A stretch of DNA of 64,000 nucleotides from Halalkalibacter wakoensis JCM 9140 (GCF_000513095.1 NZ_BAUT01000015.1:1-64000); one strand, 5' to 3'. Shown: positions 33,285-43,389, counted from the stretch's first letter. Made by a program: numbers and translations. Notes: generated from the sequence alone by a model not told the origin.

Positions 33285-33665
33285 ATGAACAAAGGAGCTA
33301 AAGTGTTCGGAGGAATTTTACTTATCTTTATTGGAGTAAATATTCTTCTCGGAATGATCGGGATAAATGTTGGAGGTTTGTTAGGACTACTTATTGGAGG
33401 TGGACTACTTTACTGGGGTTATTCAAAATGGCAGGAAACGGGAAAATGGTCTTTCTCAAGTATTTTGTTAGTTGGGTTTGGGGCTTTGCTTCTATTAGGA
33501 GGTCTTGGAGGGATCATAGGTTTAATTATAGGAGCTTTATTAGTATATGGAGGCTATAAACTTATAAAGTCAAAGGAACAGGTTGAAGAGAAGATGGAAA
33601 AGAAAAAAACAACGTACGATACGATTGACGAAGAATTTACAAAGTTAATGAAGGAAGGGAGTTAA
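33285..33665 (+). CDS. liaI: LiaI-like membrane protein
   Basis: A 126-residue protein with four glycine-rich hydrophobic segments in the first 95 residues and a charged C-terminal tail. LiaI anchors the PspA homologue LiaH at the membrane in B. subtilis. It is four bases upstream of liaH. The ATG at 33285 follows an aaaggagga site; the frame extends to 33204 without one. The call relies strongly on operon position. Confidence 0.7.
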   Translation: MNKGAKVFGGILLIFIGVNILLGMIGINVGGLLGLLIGGGLLYWGYSKWQETGKWSFSSILLVGFGALLLLGGLGGIIGLIIGALLVYGGYKLIKSKEQVEEKMEKKKTTYDTIDEEFTKLMKEGS

Positions 33666-33669
33666 TAAT

Positions 33670-34242
33670 ATGTTAGCAACTAGACTAAATCAAATCATGA
33701 AGGCGTATATAAATGAAGGGTTAGAAAGAATAGAAGATCCAGCAATCATGGTTAAGCAATACATGAGAGATGTAGGAGAGCAAGTAGAGAAAGCGGAAAG
33801 AGATCTTCTGAAACTCATGAAAAAAGAGACTCAATTACAAGAGGAGTTGAACATGGCTCAACAGTTGATTAAAAAACGGGAAGAGCAAGCGGAGCTAGCT
33901 ATTAAAGCTGACAATGAAGAGTTAGCAAGAAGGATCCTTTTTAATAAAAAAGAAGTTTGGAACGAGATGAAACAGATCGAGCAACATAGTGCTGAGACGA
34001 AAAAAAAGATTCCAGACAAAGAGGCAGAGCTAGAGCAACTTCAATTAAAATATGATCAATTGCAGGAGAGGCAAATGGAATTGATTGTTCGCGTGAAAGG
34101 TGTAAAAGAAAATGAAAGGATCACTGCGAAACATGAAGAAACAACACTGAACAGTAAGGCTACTGTTCAAAAATGGGAGAAAGTACAGGATATTGATCTT
34201 GAAATAGAGAAGTTAAAAGCGAAAATGCAGGCCGATGGATAA
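33670..34242 (+). CDS. liaH: PspA/IM30-family protein LiaH
   Basis: A 190-residue, nearly all-helical coiled-coil protein. The N-terminus LATRLNQIMKAYINEGLERIEDPAIMVKQYMRD is typical of PspA/IM30 proteins, but the protein is about 35 residues shorter than B. subtilis LiaH. Such proteins assemble at the membrane and protect it against antibiotics and envelope damage. It follows liaI directly and is followed by a partial terminator. Confidence 0.85.
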   Translation: MLATRLNQIMKAYINEGLERIEDPAIMVKQYMRDVGEQVEKAERDLLKLMKKETQLQEELNMAQQLIKKREEQAELAIKADNEELARRILFNKKEVWNEMKQIEQHSAETKKKIPDKEAELEQLQLKYDQLQERQMELIVRVKGVKENERITAKHEETTLNSKATVQKWEKVQDIDLEIEKLKAKMQADG

Positions 34243-34253
34243 CCGATTTGAGA

Positions 34254-34290
34254 GGGAGTTTATTTAGAAATTAACTAAACAACTCCCTTC
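34254..34290 (+). terminator. Partial terminator between liaH and liaG
   Basis: gggagtt-ta-tttag pairs with ctaaa-c-aactccc, followed by ttccttttc. In B. subtilis most liaIH transcripts end at this place, so that the downstream genes are made at a low level. The same arrangement is likely here. Confidence 0.7.
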
Positions 34291-34362
34291 CTTTTCATGT
34301 ACAATAATATATACTTTTTGTTTGTACTAAACGGATAACCATACAATTATCGAAGGAGGAGG

Positions 34363-35223
34363 ATGATGAGGATTCTATTAGGAGTCATCTTAATTGGTGT
34401 CGGTTTGTTTCTTCTTTTTGTTACCGTTTCCCCCATTACCAGCCTAAAAGCAGTGAAGATCGGGGAGACTTTAACGACTGAGGTAGTTCCGTATGACTCA
34501 CTGGTTTTCTCTAGTAAATCAGTAGATTGGGAATTTGAGAGTGGAGATTATGAGTCAATGTCAATTGAACTCGTCCATCACCGAAAAAATGTAAAGATAA
34601 GGTCGAAAGAAAGAAATGGAACGCTGGAGATAGAAGTGGACGAACCAAGATTTCATTTTTTTCGCTTCGGACATAGAACAAAAGCCCTCGTCACTCTTCC
34701 TAACACCTATTCAGGAGATATAGATATAGGAAGTGTCTCAGGATCGATTGGATTAAAAGGTCAATACACACTTGGAGACGTCAATGTAAAGTCCGTATCT
34801 GGTGATATATTTAGTGATACAGTAACGAGTGAGTCTATTATGGTGAAAACAACATCGGGTGATATCGACTATAAAAAACTGGTGGCTAGTGAGAAAATTA
34901 TGCTTGAGAGTGTATCTGGTGATATAGTAGCTGACTCAGTCATTGGTCCAGTTGATGGCAAAACTGTTTCTGGTGATATTGATCTTCGTTTTGATGAAGA
35001 AAATAAACGAATACAGCTTAATACGGTATCAGGAGATGTTGATATACATGTAAGGAATGGTAATGCTGACTTAGACTTACAAACCGTTTCTGGAGATATT
35101 CATATGGGCCACTTGCCCCAAGCAAGGCTAAAAGCGAAGAAATTTACAGGACTATTAGGAGAAGGGCAATACCCATTAATTATAAAAACAACATCTGGAG
35201 ATATACGAATTCATGAAAGATAA
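34363..35223 (+). CDS. liaG: LiaG-like DUF4097 membrane-anchored protein
   Basis: A 286-residue protein with one N-terminal membrane helix (about 2-22) and an extracytoplasmic beta-helix-type domain (DUF4097). The domain carries eight repeated SGD/SGS turns (VSGSIG, VSGDIF, TSGDID, VSGDIV, VSGDID, VSGDVD, VSGDIH, TSGDIR) about 18-22 residues apart. LiaG has no clear role in the Lia response. Strong aaggaggagg site; two adjacent ATG codons. Confidence 0.85.
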   Translation: MMRILLGVILIGVGLFLLFVTVSPITSLKAVKIGETLTTEVVPYDSLVFSSKSVDWEFESGDYESMSIELVHHRKNVKIRSKERNGTLEIEVDEPRFHFFRFGHRTKALVTLPNTYSGDIDIGSVSGSIGLKGQYTLGDVNVKSVSGDIFSDTVTSESIMVKTTSGDIDYKKLVASEKIMLESVSGDIVADSVIGPVDGKTVSGDIDLRFDEENKRIQLNTVSGDVDIHVRNGNADLDLQTVSGDIHMGHLPQARLKAKKFTGLLGEGQYPLIIKTTSGDIRIHER

Positions 35224-35241
35224 AAAGAAAGGAGTGGGAGC

Positions 35242-36044
35242 TTGAAAAAGCAAACGTTCATAGGTCTTATTCTCGTTATCATAGGTTTTAACATTTTATT
35301 AAATACGATCAACCTCTCTTTAGGCTCTTTTCTTGCTCCACTCATTTTCTTAATGATTGGTTTATTTTTATACAAGCGTCGCCATCATTTTATCAGTGCC
35401 ATTTTCTTTTTTATTAGTGCAAGCATCATCTTTGACCAATTTTTAGGTATGAATTTTATGGGTCTTCTTCTAGCTTTTGTGGCTTTGTATTTTGGAATTA
35501 AGCTTGTTCGTTCGCCTAAGGAAAGAAAGAGGACGAGAAAAGAGAAGAAAGGCAAGATAGAAGAGCTTGATGAAAAAATAGAAAAGAACGTGAAAAAGAA
35601 GGAAGAAAAAGAGTTTGGCTCAGTCATTGAAAATCGAGAGACAAAACAGTTCTCAGATGACCACGTTGTGTATACTCCTTCAATTAGAAAAAGTTTGATA
35701 GGAGAAGTTCATTATCTTGGAGAACCGTTTGAATTACATGATTTAACAATATGGAACGGTATTGGTGAAGTACGAATTGACTTATCAAAAGCGATTATCC
35801 CTGAAGGAGAAACGGTTATTTTTGCTCAAACCCTTATTGGACGATTGATATATATGTTCCAGACGACATAGCGATCGTTATTCAAGCAACGTCAACAATT
35901 GGGGAAGTCTCAATTTTCCACGAAAGCCATGGAGGAATCAATCAACAAATTAGTATGGCAACGAAAGAATATAAACAAGCTCCAAGGCGTGTCAAGCTCA
36001 TCCTCTCTACGTTTATAGGTGAAGTGAAGGTGAGAGCGGTATGA
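35242..36044 (+). pseudogene. liaF: LiaF-like regulator, frameshifted near its end
   Basis: LiaF keeps the sensor kinase LiaS inactive without stress. The N-terminal part has about four membrane segments (residues 5-85), a charged linker and the C-terminal domain with LIGEVHYLGEPFELHDLTIWNGIGEVRID. The frame is lost at about 35842: GRL-stop should read GR-IDIYVPDD, and the second frame continues to GEVKVRAV and a TGA at 36042-36044 that overlaps the liaS start. One base is missing. Mended length is 267 residues. The TTG start follows an aaaggagtggg site. Sequencing error or real loss of the last 60 residues. Confidence 0.75.
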
Positions 36045-37090
36045 AAAAGCGATTGGCGAGTATTAGGTGGCAGTTTATCCGTTATAGCATAATCGTTGCT
36101 TTTATTTTAGCGTTTTTGTTGCTTTTTTTGTTAACGTATCATGAACCGCGTGGATTGATTACCATTTTCGATCGGAAGTTAATGGGAATTCCACTTTTCT
36201 TCTGGTTTATTGCCATTATTTTTGTAACTGGATTTGTTGGTGGATACGTACAAGCAGACCCGATTCGAAAACGTGTCGATCAGCTAGTTCACGGAGCTCT
36301 TAGGTTTGAAAGAGGTACGTTTACACACCGTGTAGAAATTGAAGGAGAGGACGAAATTGCGGAGCTTGGCAAACGACTAAATGTCATGGCTCAAAATTTT
36401 GAAGAACAAGTGGCTTCCCTCCAACGTCTTTCTGGTGAAAGAGCCGAAATGAAAGAGACAATCAAAAAAGCAGCTGTATCTGAGGAGCGGCAACGACTAG
36501 CAAGAGATTTGCATGATGCCGTTAGTCAACAGTTATTTGCGATATCGATGATGACAGCTGCCATTAAACAAACGATGATGCAAACGTCAGAGCAAGCGGT
36601 TGACCAAGTCGAAATGGTGGAAAAGATGGCTAATACCGCACAGGCTGAGATGCGTGCTTTGCTGTTGCATTTAAGACCAGCGCATCTAGAAGGGAAAAGT
36701 TTAAACACGGGAATTCACCAACTGTTTCAAGAAATGAAAGACAAGTATGAAATGGATGTTGCTATCACCATTCAAGAAGACATGAATATACCAAAAGGGA
36801 TAGAAGATCAAATCTTTCGCATGGTTCAAGAGGCGATTTCTAATGTTCTTAGACATGCAAAGGCGACACAATTAGAGTTACAAATTAAGCAAACAACACA
36901 AGAACTTAAAATCAAGTTAATTGATAATGGAATTGGCTTTGATGCAAAACATGTTCAACAAAACTCTTACGGGCTACATACGATGCGAGAGCGAATGACA
37001 GAGATTGGTGGAACGTTGCAAATAGTCTCTGTACCTAAAAAAGGAACACAAATTGAAGCGATTATTCCGATTGCATGGAAGGGTGAATAA
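36041..37090 (+). CDS. liaS: Sensor histidine kinase LiaS
   Basis: A 349-residue kinase with two N-terminal membrane segments (about 14-36 and 47-67) and almost no extracytoplasmic loop, as in intramembrane-sensing kinases. HAMP is at about 68-120, the HisKA_3 block with the phosphorylated His in ERQRLARDLHDAVSQQLF, then the ATPase domain with EAISNVLRHA, DNGIGFD and GLHTMRERM. LiaS responds to interference with lipid II cycling. Start overlaps the mended liaF stop. Confidence 0.9.
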   Translation: MKKRLASIRWQFIRYSIIVAFILAFLLLFLLTYHEPRGLITIFDRKLMGIPLFFWFIAIIFVTGFVGGYVQADPIRKRVDQLVHGALRFERGTFTHRVEIEGEDEIAELGKRLNVMAQNFEEQVASLQRLSGERAEMKETIKKAAVSEERQRLARDLHDAVSQQLFAISMMTAAIKQTMMQTSEQAVDQVEMVEKMANTAQAEMRALLLHLRPAHLEGKSLNTGIHQLFQEMKDKYEMDVAITIQEDMNIPKGIEDQIFRMVQEAISNVLRHAKATQLELQIKQTTQELKIKLIDNGIGFDAKHVQQNSYGLHTMRERMTEIGGTLQIVSVPKKGTQIEAIIPIAWKGE

Positions 37091-37093
37091 AAT

Positions 37094-37726
37094 ATGATTC
37101 ACGTTTTGTTAGTCGATGATCATGAAATGGTACGAATGGGCTTATCTGCCTATTTATCCACGTTAGCTGATATTCAAGTCGTTGGACAAGCGAGTAATGG
37201 GGTAGAAGGAGTTCAGGCTGCCATTCAATTAAAGCCTGATGTTGTGTTGATGGATTTAGTTATGGAAAAAATGGATGGAATTGCAGCTACAGCTGAAATT
37301 GTTAAAAAGCTTCCAACATGCAAGGTGATTGTTCTTACAAGTTTTATTGATGATGACAAAGTGTACCCCGTTATTGAAGCTGGGGCATTTAGTTATTTGC
37401 TTAAAACATCATCTGCATTAGAAATTGCAGATGCGATTCGAAGAGCCGTAGACGGGAAACCAGTTGTAGAAGAAAAGGTAACAAATAAAATGATGAATCG
37501 AATGAGAGGAAATAGGGAAAAGCCACTGCATGATTCGTTAACGCCAAGAGAAAGAGAAGTCCTTGAATTAGTTGGCGTAGGAAAAAGCAATCAAGAGATT
37601 GCTGATACGTTATTTATTGGAATAAAGACTGTCAAAACGCATGTTAGTCACATCTTGCAGAAGTTAGAATTAGAAGATCGAACACAGATGGCCGTATATG
37701 CCCATCGTGCTGGACTAGTGAAGTAA
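37094..37726 (+). CDS. liaR: Response regulator LiaR
   Basis: A 210-residue NarL/FixJ-type regulator. The receiver domain has DDHEMVRMG, the phosphorylated Asp in DVVLMDLVMEKMDG and the switch Lys in YLLKTSS; the LuxR-type helix-turn-helix ends with LTPREREVLELVGVGKSNQEIADTLFIGIKTVKTHVS. Phosphorylated LiaR activates the liaI promoter. It lies three bases after liaS. Confidence 0.9.
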   Translation: MIHVLLVDDHEMVRMGLSAYLSTLADIQVVGQASNGVEGVQAAIQLKPDVVLMDLVMEKMDGIAATAEIVKKLPTCKVIVLTSFIDDDKVYPVIEAGAFSYLLKTSSALEIADAIRRAVDGKPVVEEKVTNKMMNRMRGNREKPLHDSLTPREREVLELVGVGKSNQEIADTLFIGIKTVKTHVSHILQKLELEDRTQMAVYAHRAGLVK

Positions 37727-38086
37727 AAAACTTAGTGAAATGGAGAGAGATTACTCGAATCCTTCAGGAAATAGAGGGAGGCCACTGAAAAAGTGCCTAA
37801 CTGCCGCATGGGAATGACACTCCGCTTTCCGCGGGTGCCCGGTGAGCCTCCTCGGCTGTGTACTGCCTGCGGGGTCTCACACGTGGGTCACTGCTCCCGC
37901 AGGAGTCTCCGTGTCATTCCCATACTAGGGTTAATTGTACTTATCTTAAACTTGTTACTCTTTTTCATTTAAAAGCTTTTTTATTCTCTTGAGGTTCACC
38001 GCAAATATTGTGTTAGTTGCTTGAATTTGCATACCAAATAACCCGAAGATCATGCAAATTTTAACTAGTTTCGATGTTTTAACTCA
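37727..38086. other. Intergenic region with repeats A (fragment) and B
   Basis: No gene is seen. It contains a repeat A fragment (37734-37777), the phrase gaggccactgaaaaagtg shared with 53003-53020, repeat B (37810-37921) and AT-rich sequence between the liaR and hmoB ends. Confidence 0.6.
37810..37921 (+). repeat. Palindromic intergenic repeat, family B
   Basis: It is bounded by gggaatgacac and gtgtcattccc and contains tccgctttccgcgggtgcccggtgagcctc, ggtctcacacgtgggtcactg and cccgcaggag. A second copy in inverse orientation is at 53461-53559. Confidence 0.8.
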
Positions 38087-38557
38087 TTATTTATCGATCT
38101 TAAACGTCGTTACAAATGAAGGGCGAGGAAAGACTGTTTTTGGTAAAGCGGAAGCTGTTCCTCTGTTTTTATGAGCATTCTCATATGATTTAGATGTTTG
38201 CCAATTGTTAAACGACTCTTCATCATCCCAAATGGTCATAATGGCATATGTATCATCACTAAGTGGACGTAAAATTCGAATCGCTTGAAACCCTGGCTCT
38301 CCTTCTACTAATCCTGCTCTATTTTGAAAGCGTTCTTCAAAACCTTGACGTCCTTCCTCACTTACAGGAATGTTATTTATGACAACAAATCCACTATTGT
38401 GAATGGTTCCCGTCTCACTTAGAATTTCATAGTTTTTTGCCTGGTCATTATCTGTTTCTTCTTCTACATACACATACATTTCTGATTCCCCATGCATCTT
38501 TACCCCGTTTGGTACATCTGTTTCATTCGTTAGTGGTCGCATACTTGCTTTTTTCAT
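38087..38557 (-). CDS. hmoB: Heme-degrading monooxygenase HmoB
   Basis: A 156-residue IsdG-type protein. The catalytic triad is visible: Asn61 in FVVINN, Trp119 and His129 in NNWQTSKSYENAH with the characteristic 10-residue spacing. HmoB opens heme to release iron. In B. subtilis hmoB (yhgC) is next to pbpF and hemEHY, as here, divergent from pbpF. The ATG at 38557 has a ggaggac site; the frame is open to 38641 without one. Confidence 0.85.
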   Translation of the reverse strand: MKKASMRPLTNETDVPNGVKMHGESEMYVYVEEETDNDQAKNYEILSETGTIHNSGFVVINNIPVSEEGRQGFEERFQNRAGLVEGEPGFQAIRILRPLSDDTYAIMTIWDDEESFNNWQTSKSYENAHKNRGTASALPKTVFPRPSFVTTFKIDK

Positions 38558-38696
38558 CTCGCCGTCCTCCTTGTTTGGTGTTGAAACGTAATACAGAGAA
38601 TTTCGTATATAAGTGTAGCCGATAGGAGATTTCGAATGCAAATGTTACGAATGAAACAGAACGGGTATAGTAGTTAATAGAGGGGAGGTCGTAACA

Positions 38697-40841
38697 CTGA
38701 AAAAGAAAATAGGCATTGGAATTATCGCCGTATTAGGCACGACATTATTTGCTCTTATTCTTTATCTAAGTATCTTGTTAGTAGGAAATTATATGATTGA
38801 TGATCAGAAGCTCGTCATGAAGACGACATCTTCTCTAGTAAATGAAAATGGCGATGTACTCACACAACTTTTTGTAGAAAACCGGGAGCTCGTTTCTATA
38901 CAAGACATTCCTATACATGTTCAGCAAGCATTTGTGTCAGTCGAAGATACAAGGTTTCATAATCATCAAGGAATTGACTTCCGTTCGATTGGAAGAGCAC
39001 TGTACCGCGATATACTTGCAGGAGCTAGAGTTGAAGGCGGGAGTACCATTACTCAACAACTCGCCAAAAATGTATTTTTAACAAATGAAAAAACGCTACT
39101 TAGAAAAACGAATGAAGTAGTCATTGCTATGAATCTAGAGCGGAGATATAGTAAGGATGAAATTTTGGGAATGTATTTAAACCGTATTTATTTTGGCCAT
39201 GGTGCATACGGAATACAAGCAGCTTCTAAGTTATATTTTAACAAAGATGTAGAACAACTAACGATTGAAGAAGGGGCTTTACTTGCTGGATTGCCTAAAG
39301 CACCTAATTCCTACTCACCAATTACGAATCCGGAGCGAAGCAAACAGAGAAGAGATCTTGTTTTGACGATTATGGAAAGGCAAGGATACTTAACTGCTGA
39401 AGAAGGAAAATACTTACGTGGAAGGACTTTGGGGATTAACTCGTATCAGCTTGAAGAAAATGCAGCTTATTTAACTTATATTGATATGGTGTTAGATGAG
39501 GCGAGTGAAAGATTTCATTTAACAAATGAAGAGGTACTAACAGGTGGGTATGAAATTATTGTACCAATGAATAAAGACATTCAAGAAGCTTCCTTTCAGA
39601 GGATTACAGATAGTGCTTATTTTCCTAAGGGAAATGAGAATGCTGAGGCCGCATTTGTTCTCATCGATTCCGAAACGGGTGGAGTCTTGGCTGTTCAAGG
39701 AGGGAGAGAATATGTTCGAATGGGCTTGAACCGAGTTAATGTCAAAAGGCAGCCTGGTTCGACCATTAAGCCACTGGCGGTATATTCTCCGGCCATGGAG
39801 CAGCATGAATTTGCTCCATATTCGATGTTAGTGGATGAATTGATTGATTATAATGGCTATAGTCCTAGAAATTATAATCAACAGTACACTGGGCAGATGA
39901 CCATGTATGATGCAATTACTTCTTCTGCTAATGCTCCAGCCGTTTGGTTAATGAATGAGATTGGTATTGAAAATTCGGTTCACATGTTAGAGAAATTCGG
40001 GATTCAAACAAGCGACCAAGGACTAGCCATTGCTTTAGGGGGCTTATCTGAAGGGGTAACACCACTTGAACTCACTTCAGCCTATTCAGTATTTGCAACC
40101 AATGGCAATCGAATCGATCCGTATTTTATTAAAGCGATTTATAACAGAGATGGAGAAGAACTAGTTGGGGAAGAGAAGAAGTCAGAAAAAGTCGTTTCCA
40201 CGCAAACGGCTTGGTATATGACGCGGATGCTTGAGTCGGTTGTAAATCAAGGTACGGCTCAAAAAGGGATGGTTACTACGCCTCTTGCTGGGAAAACCGG
40301 AACCACTTCTTATCCAGCAGTGGAAGGGGCTGCAATGGATGCTTGGTTTGTTGGATACACCCCAACAGTAGTAGGTTCTGTTTGGATGGGGTATGATGTT
40401 ACAACAAATGATCGGTACTTGAAAGGGGGAAGTGAATATCCTACTGTTTTATTTAAGGATATTATCAATGACATACCGAGCTCGATGCGCCATGTTGTTT
40501 TCAATAAGCCGGCTGATGTAAAGGAGCTAGAGCCTCCGGTAGAGTTACCAATGATAACAGACTTAGCAGCAACTTTTTCAATGGGAGGCAGAGGGTTTTC
40601 GAGTATTCTCTTGCAGTGGAATGGGAACACTGATCAAAGAATTCATTATCGTATTTACGAGATTACGAATGATGACAGGAAACTGGTCGCAACCGTTGTA
40701 GGACAAACGGAATTTTACATTGCTAGTTCCAATCCCTTTACTTCAAAAAAATATGAAGTAGTCCCATTTGATTCCATTTCAGAACAAACTGGCTTTGCCT
40801 CCAATATCGCAGAAGTGAAATTTCGATTTGGCATTCATTAA
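38697..40841 (+). CDS. pbpF: Class A penicillin-binding protein, PbpF-like, CTG start
   Basis: A bifunctional peptidoglycan polymerase. An N-terminal membrane helix (about 5-30) is followed by the glycosyltransferase domain (catalytic Glu in SVEDTRFHNHQGID, then GGSTITQQLAKN) and the transpeptidase domain with STIK (about residue 353), SAN (SSANAPA) and KTGT (about 532). The first ATG/GTG/TTG codon, at 38775, would remove most of the membrane helix. CTG at 38697 is in frame, eight bases after an aggggaggt site, and gives LKKKIGIGIIAVLG. 714 residues. In B. subtilis PbpF works in sporulation and germination. Confidence 0.85.
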   Translation: MKKKIGIGIIAVLGTTLFALILYLSILLVGNYMIDDQKLVMKTTSSLVNENGDVLTQLFVENRELVSIQDIPIHVQQAFVSVEDTRFHNHQGIDFRSIGRALYRDILAGARVEGGSTITQQLAKNVFLTNEKTLLRKTNEVVIAMNLERRYSKDEILGMYLNRIYFGHGAYGIQAASKLYFNKDVEQLTIEEGALLAGLPKAPNSYSPITNPERSKQRRDLVLTIMERQGYLTAEEGKYLRGRTLGINSYQLEENAAYLTYIDMVLDEASERFHLTNEEVLTGGYEIIVPMNKDIQEASFQRITDSAYFPKGNENAEAAFVLIDSETGGVLAVQGGREYVRMGLNRVNVKRQPGSTIKPLAVYSPAMEQHEFAPYSMLVDELIDYNGYSPRNYNQQYTGQMTMYDAITSSANAPAVWLMNEIGIENSVHMLEKFGIQTSDQGLAIALGGLSEGVTPLELTSAYSVFATNGNRIDPYFIKAIYNRDGEELVGEEKKSEKVVSTQTAWYMTRMLESVVNQGTAQKGMVTTPLAGKTGTTSYPAVEGAAMDAWFVGYTPTVVGSVWMGYDVTTNDRYLKGGSEYPTVLFKDIINDIPSSMRHVVFNKPADVKELEPPVELPMITDLAATFSMGGRGFSSILLQWNGNTDQRIHYRIYEITNDDRKLVATVVGQTEFYIASSNPFTSKKYEVVPFDSISEQTGFASNIAEVKFRFGIH

Positions 40842-40878
40842 GTACTGTGTAAGAGGGAAGCGATGAATGCCAGTTTTT
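40830..40878. terminator. Terminator between pbpF and the EAL gene
   Basis: ggcattcat pairs with atgaatgcc over a 24-nt apex and is followed by agttttt. The left arm overlaps the pbpF stop codon. Confidence 0.6.
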
Positions 40879-40881
40879 CAC

Positions 40882-42093
40882 CTAACCTCTATCAGGGACT
40901 GTTATATCGATAAATAAATATGTGTTCATTCGAATAGGGAAGGCAAATGTGTAAATTAATTTTCTTGTTTCTATATCAGTGTAGAGATCAGATAGAACCC
41001 CTTTTTGATTTCTCTCCATATTAACAATATTCTGAAGAAAATAAGGACGCCAACTCCAATTTTTATGTCGATGCTCGTTCTCGATAAACCACCTATCTTG
41101 ATGGTACTTAATGTGATTCCCTGATAATTGATATCCAAGGCGGTTGCATATATAAAGTCGAAAACAACTGGAAGGAAGCTCTTTATAGATTTCTTTAAGT
41201 AGATCGTCGAAATCATGTATGTTGTTAGTGGAAGTGAAACTTACTTTAAGTTGTGTATTTAGACTTTCTTCTAAGGAGTATTTTTCATGGAGTTGAAGGA
41301 TTGATTGTTCGATCAACTTCTCTAGTCGATCATGAAAAGTATGTAAACAATCTAGTTCCGTTTTCGGTTTGGGCATTGGTTTAGAAAAGAAATACCCTTG
41401 ATAATATTGCGCTCCATGTTTCCATGCATTTTCAAGTAGTTGAACGCTCTCAATTCCTTCAAAAAGAAGCTCAGCACCAATTCGACGAGAAAGAATGGAA
41501 AGAGAATGCAAGACATCACGATGGGACTGGCTATTCTTGCTTTTTTGGACAATATCTAAATCAATTTTTAAGATGTGAGGCTGTAAAGAAGCGACTCTTT
41601 CTAAGTTACTAAATCCTTTACCAAAATCATCGACGGCAATTTTGCAACCTAGTTCACGATACTTATTTAATTTATCTAAAAAGAGTGAGTCGTTTTTAGA
41701 AAAATTAGCTTCGGTAATTTCTAAAATGAAATTCGCTGCTTTTACATTCGGATTCATACGAGTAACGTTACATAGTTGCTCATAAAAGATAAGATCTTCG
41801 TCATCAGAAAAAAATTCAGGGTTAATATTGAAGAAGAAACTTTTAGTTGAATCCGGATATGATTCAATCAGTTGAAGTGCTTTAGTACGAACACAGCGAT
41901 CAGCTACTTTTTTATAAGAAAGTTTCACATCATCACGATAAAAATAACTGCCAAGACTATGGATGTTACCATCGAATTGATAACGGCCCAAAATTTCATA
42001 GCCAATAATCGTTTGCTTTTCAGCACCGACAATGGGCTGAAAGTACGATAAAATTTGTTCCGCACTTAATGTGGTAGGGATGGTGTTATTCAT
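40882..42093 (-). CDS. EAL-domain protein, YkuI-like
   Basis: A 403-residue protein. The EAL domain spans about residues 10-245: EILGRYQ in place of EVLAR, NINPEF, EITEAN, DDFGKGFSNLERVASLQPHILKIDLDI, FEGIES and YYQGYFFSKP. The C-terminal 150 residues form a PAS-like domain as in B. subtilis YkuI, which binds c-di-GMP but shows little hydrolysis. Catalytic residues appear mostly conserved, so hydrolysis cannot be excluded. The ATG at 42093 is six bases from an aggagg site; an adjacent ATG at 42096 is also possible. Confidence 0.8.
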   Translation of the reverse strand: MNNTIPTTLSAEQILSYFQPIVGAEKQTIIGYEILGRYQFDGNIHSLGSYFYRDDVKLSYKKVADRCVRTKALQLIESYPDSTKSFFFNINPEFFSDDEDLIFYEQLCNVTRMNPNVKAANFILEITEANFSKNDSLFLDKLNKYRELGCKIAVDDFGKGFSNLERVASLQPHILKIDLDIVQKSKNSQSHRDVLHSLSILSRRIGAELLFEGIESVQLLENAWKHGAQYYQGYFFSKPMPKPKTELDCLHTFHDRLEKLIEQSILQLHEKYSLEESLNTQLKVSFTSTNNIHDFDDLLKEIYKELPSSCFRLYICNRLGYQLSGNHIKYHQDRWFIENEHRHKNWSWRPYFLQNIVNMERNQKGVLSDLYTDIETRKLIYTFAFPIRMNTYLFIDITVPDRG

Positions 42094-42332
42094 CATGTTC
42101 CTCCTGTGACTAATTCTGTTCTTTATTCTATCAAAAGATAAAAGTAGTAGCCTTTGTTTGTCTAATTATATTACATGGTTTGATAAAAGCCTATACATTC
42201 ATCTATTTTATGACAGTTTCTCGAATTCACTATACGTGGGTACTTTTGCTCATTATAGTAGAGACATATAATATGCTTTTTTTTTATTATTCAAGTAGAA
42301 TAACAAGTAAAGATGATAAAAGGAGTGGCACA

Positions 42333-43373
42333 ATGGATCAGAAGGTTTTCAATGATACATTTTTAAAAGCTTGTAGAGGAGAAGCTCATGATCATGTCCC
42401 GGTTTGGTACATGCGTCAAGCTGGAAGATCTCAACCTGAATATAGAAAGATCAAAGAGGAATATTCTCTTTTTGAAATTACGCACCAACCAGAATTATGT
42501 GCGTATGTGACCAAGTTGCCTGTTGACCAGTATAACAATGATGCAGCAATCCTTTATAAGGACATCATGACACCGCTCCCAGCGATTGGTGTTGATGTGG
42601 AAATTAAATCAGGAATTGGACCGGTTATTGATAACCCAATTCGAACAAGAGCGGATGTCGAAAGGCTTGGTACGATTAATCCTGAAGAAGATGTTGCTTA
42701 TGTATTAGATACGATCAAACTACTTCGTGAACAATTAACTGTTCCGTTAATTAGTTTTGGTGGTGCGCCATTTACCCTTGCAAGCTATATGATTGAGGGA
42801 GGACCATCGAAAAATTACAATAAAACAAAAGCTTTCATGTATGCTGAGCCACAAGCATGGCAGTTGTTAATGGATAAGCTAGGAGACATGACGATTACAT
42901 ACGTAAAGTCGCAAATAGCTGCGGGTGCTCAAGCGATTCAAATTTTTGATTCATGGGTAGGAGCTTTGAATGTGGCTGATTATCGTACATTCGTAAAACC
43001 GATCATGAATCGTATATTCGCAGAATTGAAACAAGAAAATGTACCTCTCATTATGTTTGGTGTGGGAGCAAGTCATTTAGCTAATGAATGGAATGACCTT
43101 CCATTAGATGTTGTCGGACTAGATTGGCGTTTATCGGTTCAAGAAGCAAGAGATTTAGGGATTAAAAAGACCGTTCAAGGAAACCTTGATCCTGCTATCC
43201 TGTTAGCTCCATGGGATGTAATTGAGGAACGTGCAAAGGCCATTCTCGATCAAGGAATGCAAAATCCAAACTTTATCTTCAACTTAGGTCATGGCGTTTT
43301 TCCAGAAGTTAGTCCAGCTACATTAAAAAAACTAACTGCATTTGTACATGATTATTCAATGAACAAGATGTAA
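42333..43373 (+). CDS. hemE: Uroporphyrinogen decarboxylase
   Basis: HemE decarboxylates uroporphyrinogen III to coproporphyrinogen III in heme synthesis. The 346-residue protein has the signature [11 protein letters not shown] near the N-terminus, and [15 protein letters not shown] in the middle. The ATG at 42333 has an aaaggagt site; a longer frame from 42180 adds a non-conserved hydrophobic stretch and is rejected. First gene of hemEHY. Confidence 0.95.
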   Translation: MDQKVFNDTFLKACRGEAHDHVPVWYMRQAGRSQPEYRKIKEEYSLFEITHQPELCAYVTKLPVDQYNNDAAILYKDIMTPLPAIGVDVEIKSGIGPVIDNPIRTRADVERLGTINPEEDVAYVLDTIKLLREQLTVPLISFGGAPFTLASYMIEGGPSKNYNKTKAFMYAEPQAWQLLMDKLGDMTITYVKSQIAAGAQAIQIFDSWVGALNVADYRTFVKPIMNRIFAELKQENVPLIMFGVGASHLANEWNDLPLDVVGLDWRLSVQEARDLGIKKTVQGNLDPAILLAPWDVIEERAKAILDQGMQNPNFIFNLGHGVFPEVSPATLKKLTAFVHDYSMNKM

Positions 43374-43389
43374 AAAAGGTGTGAAAACA

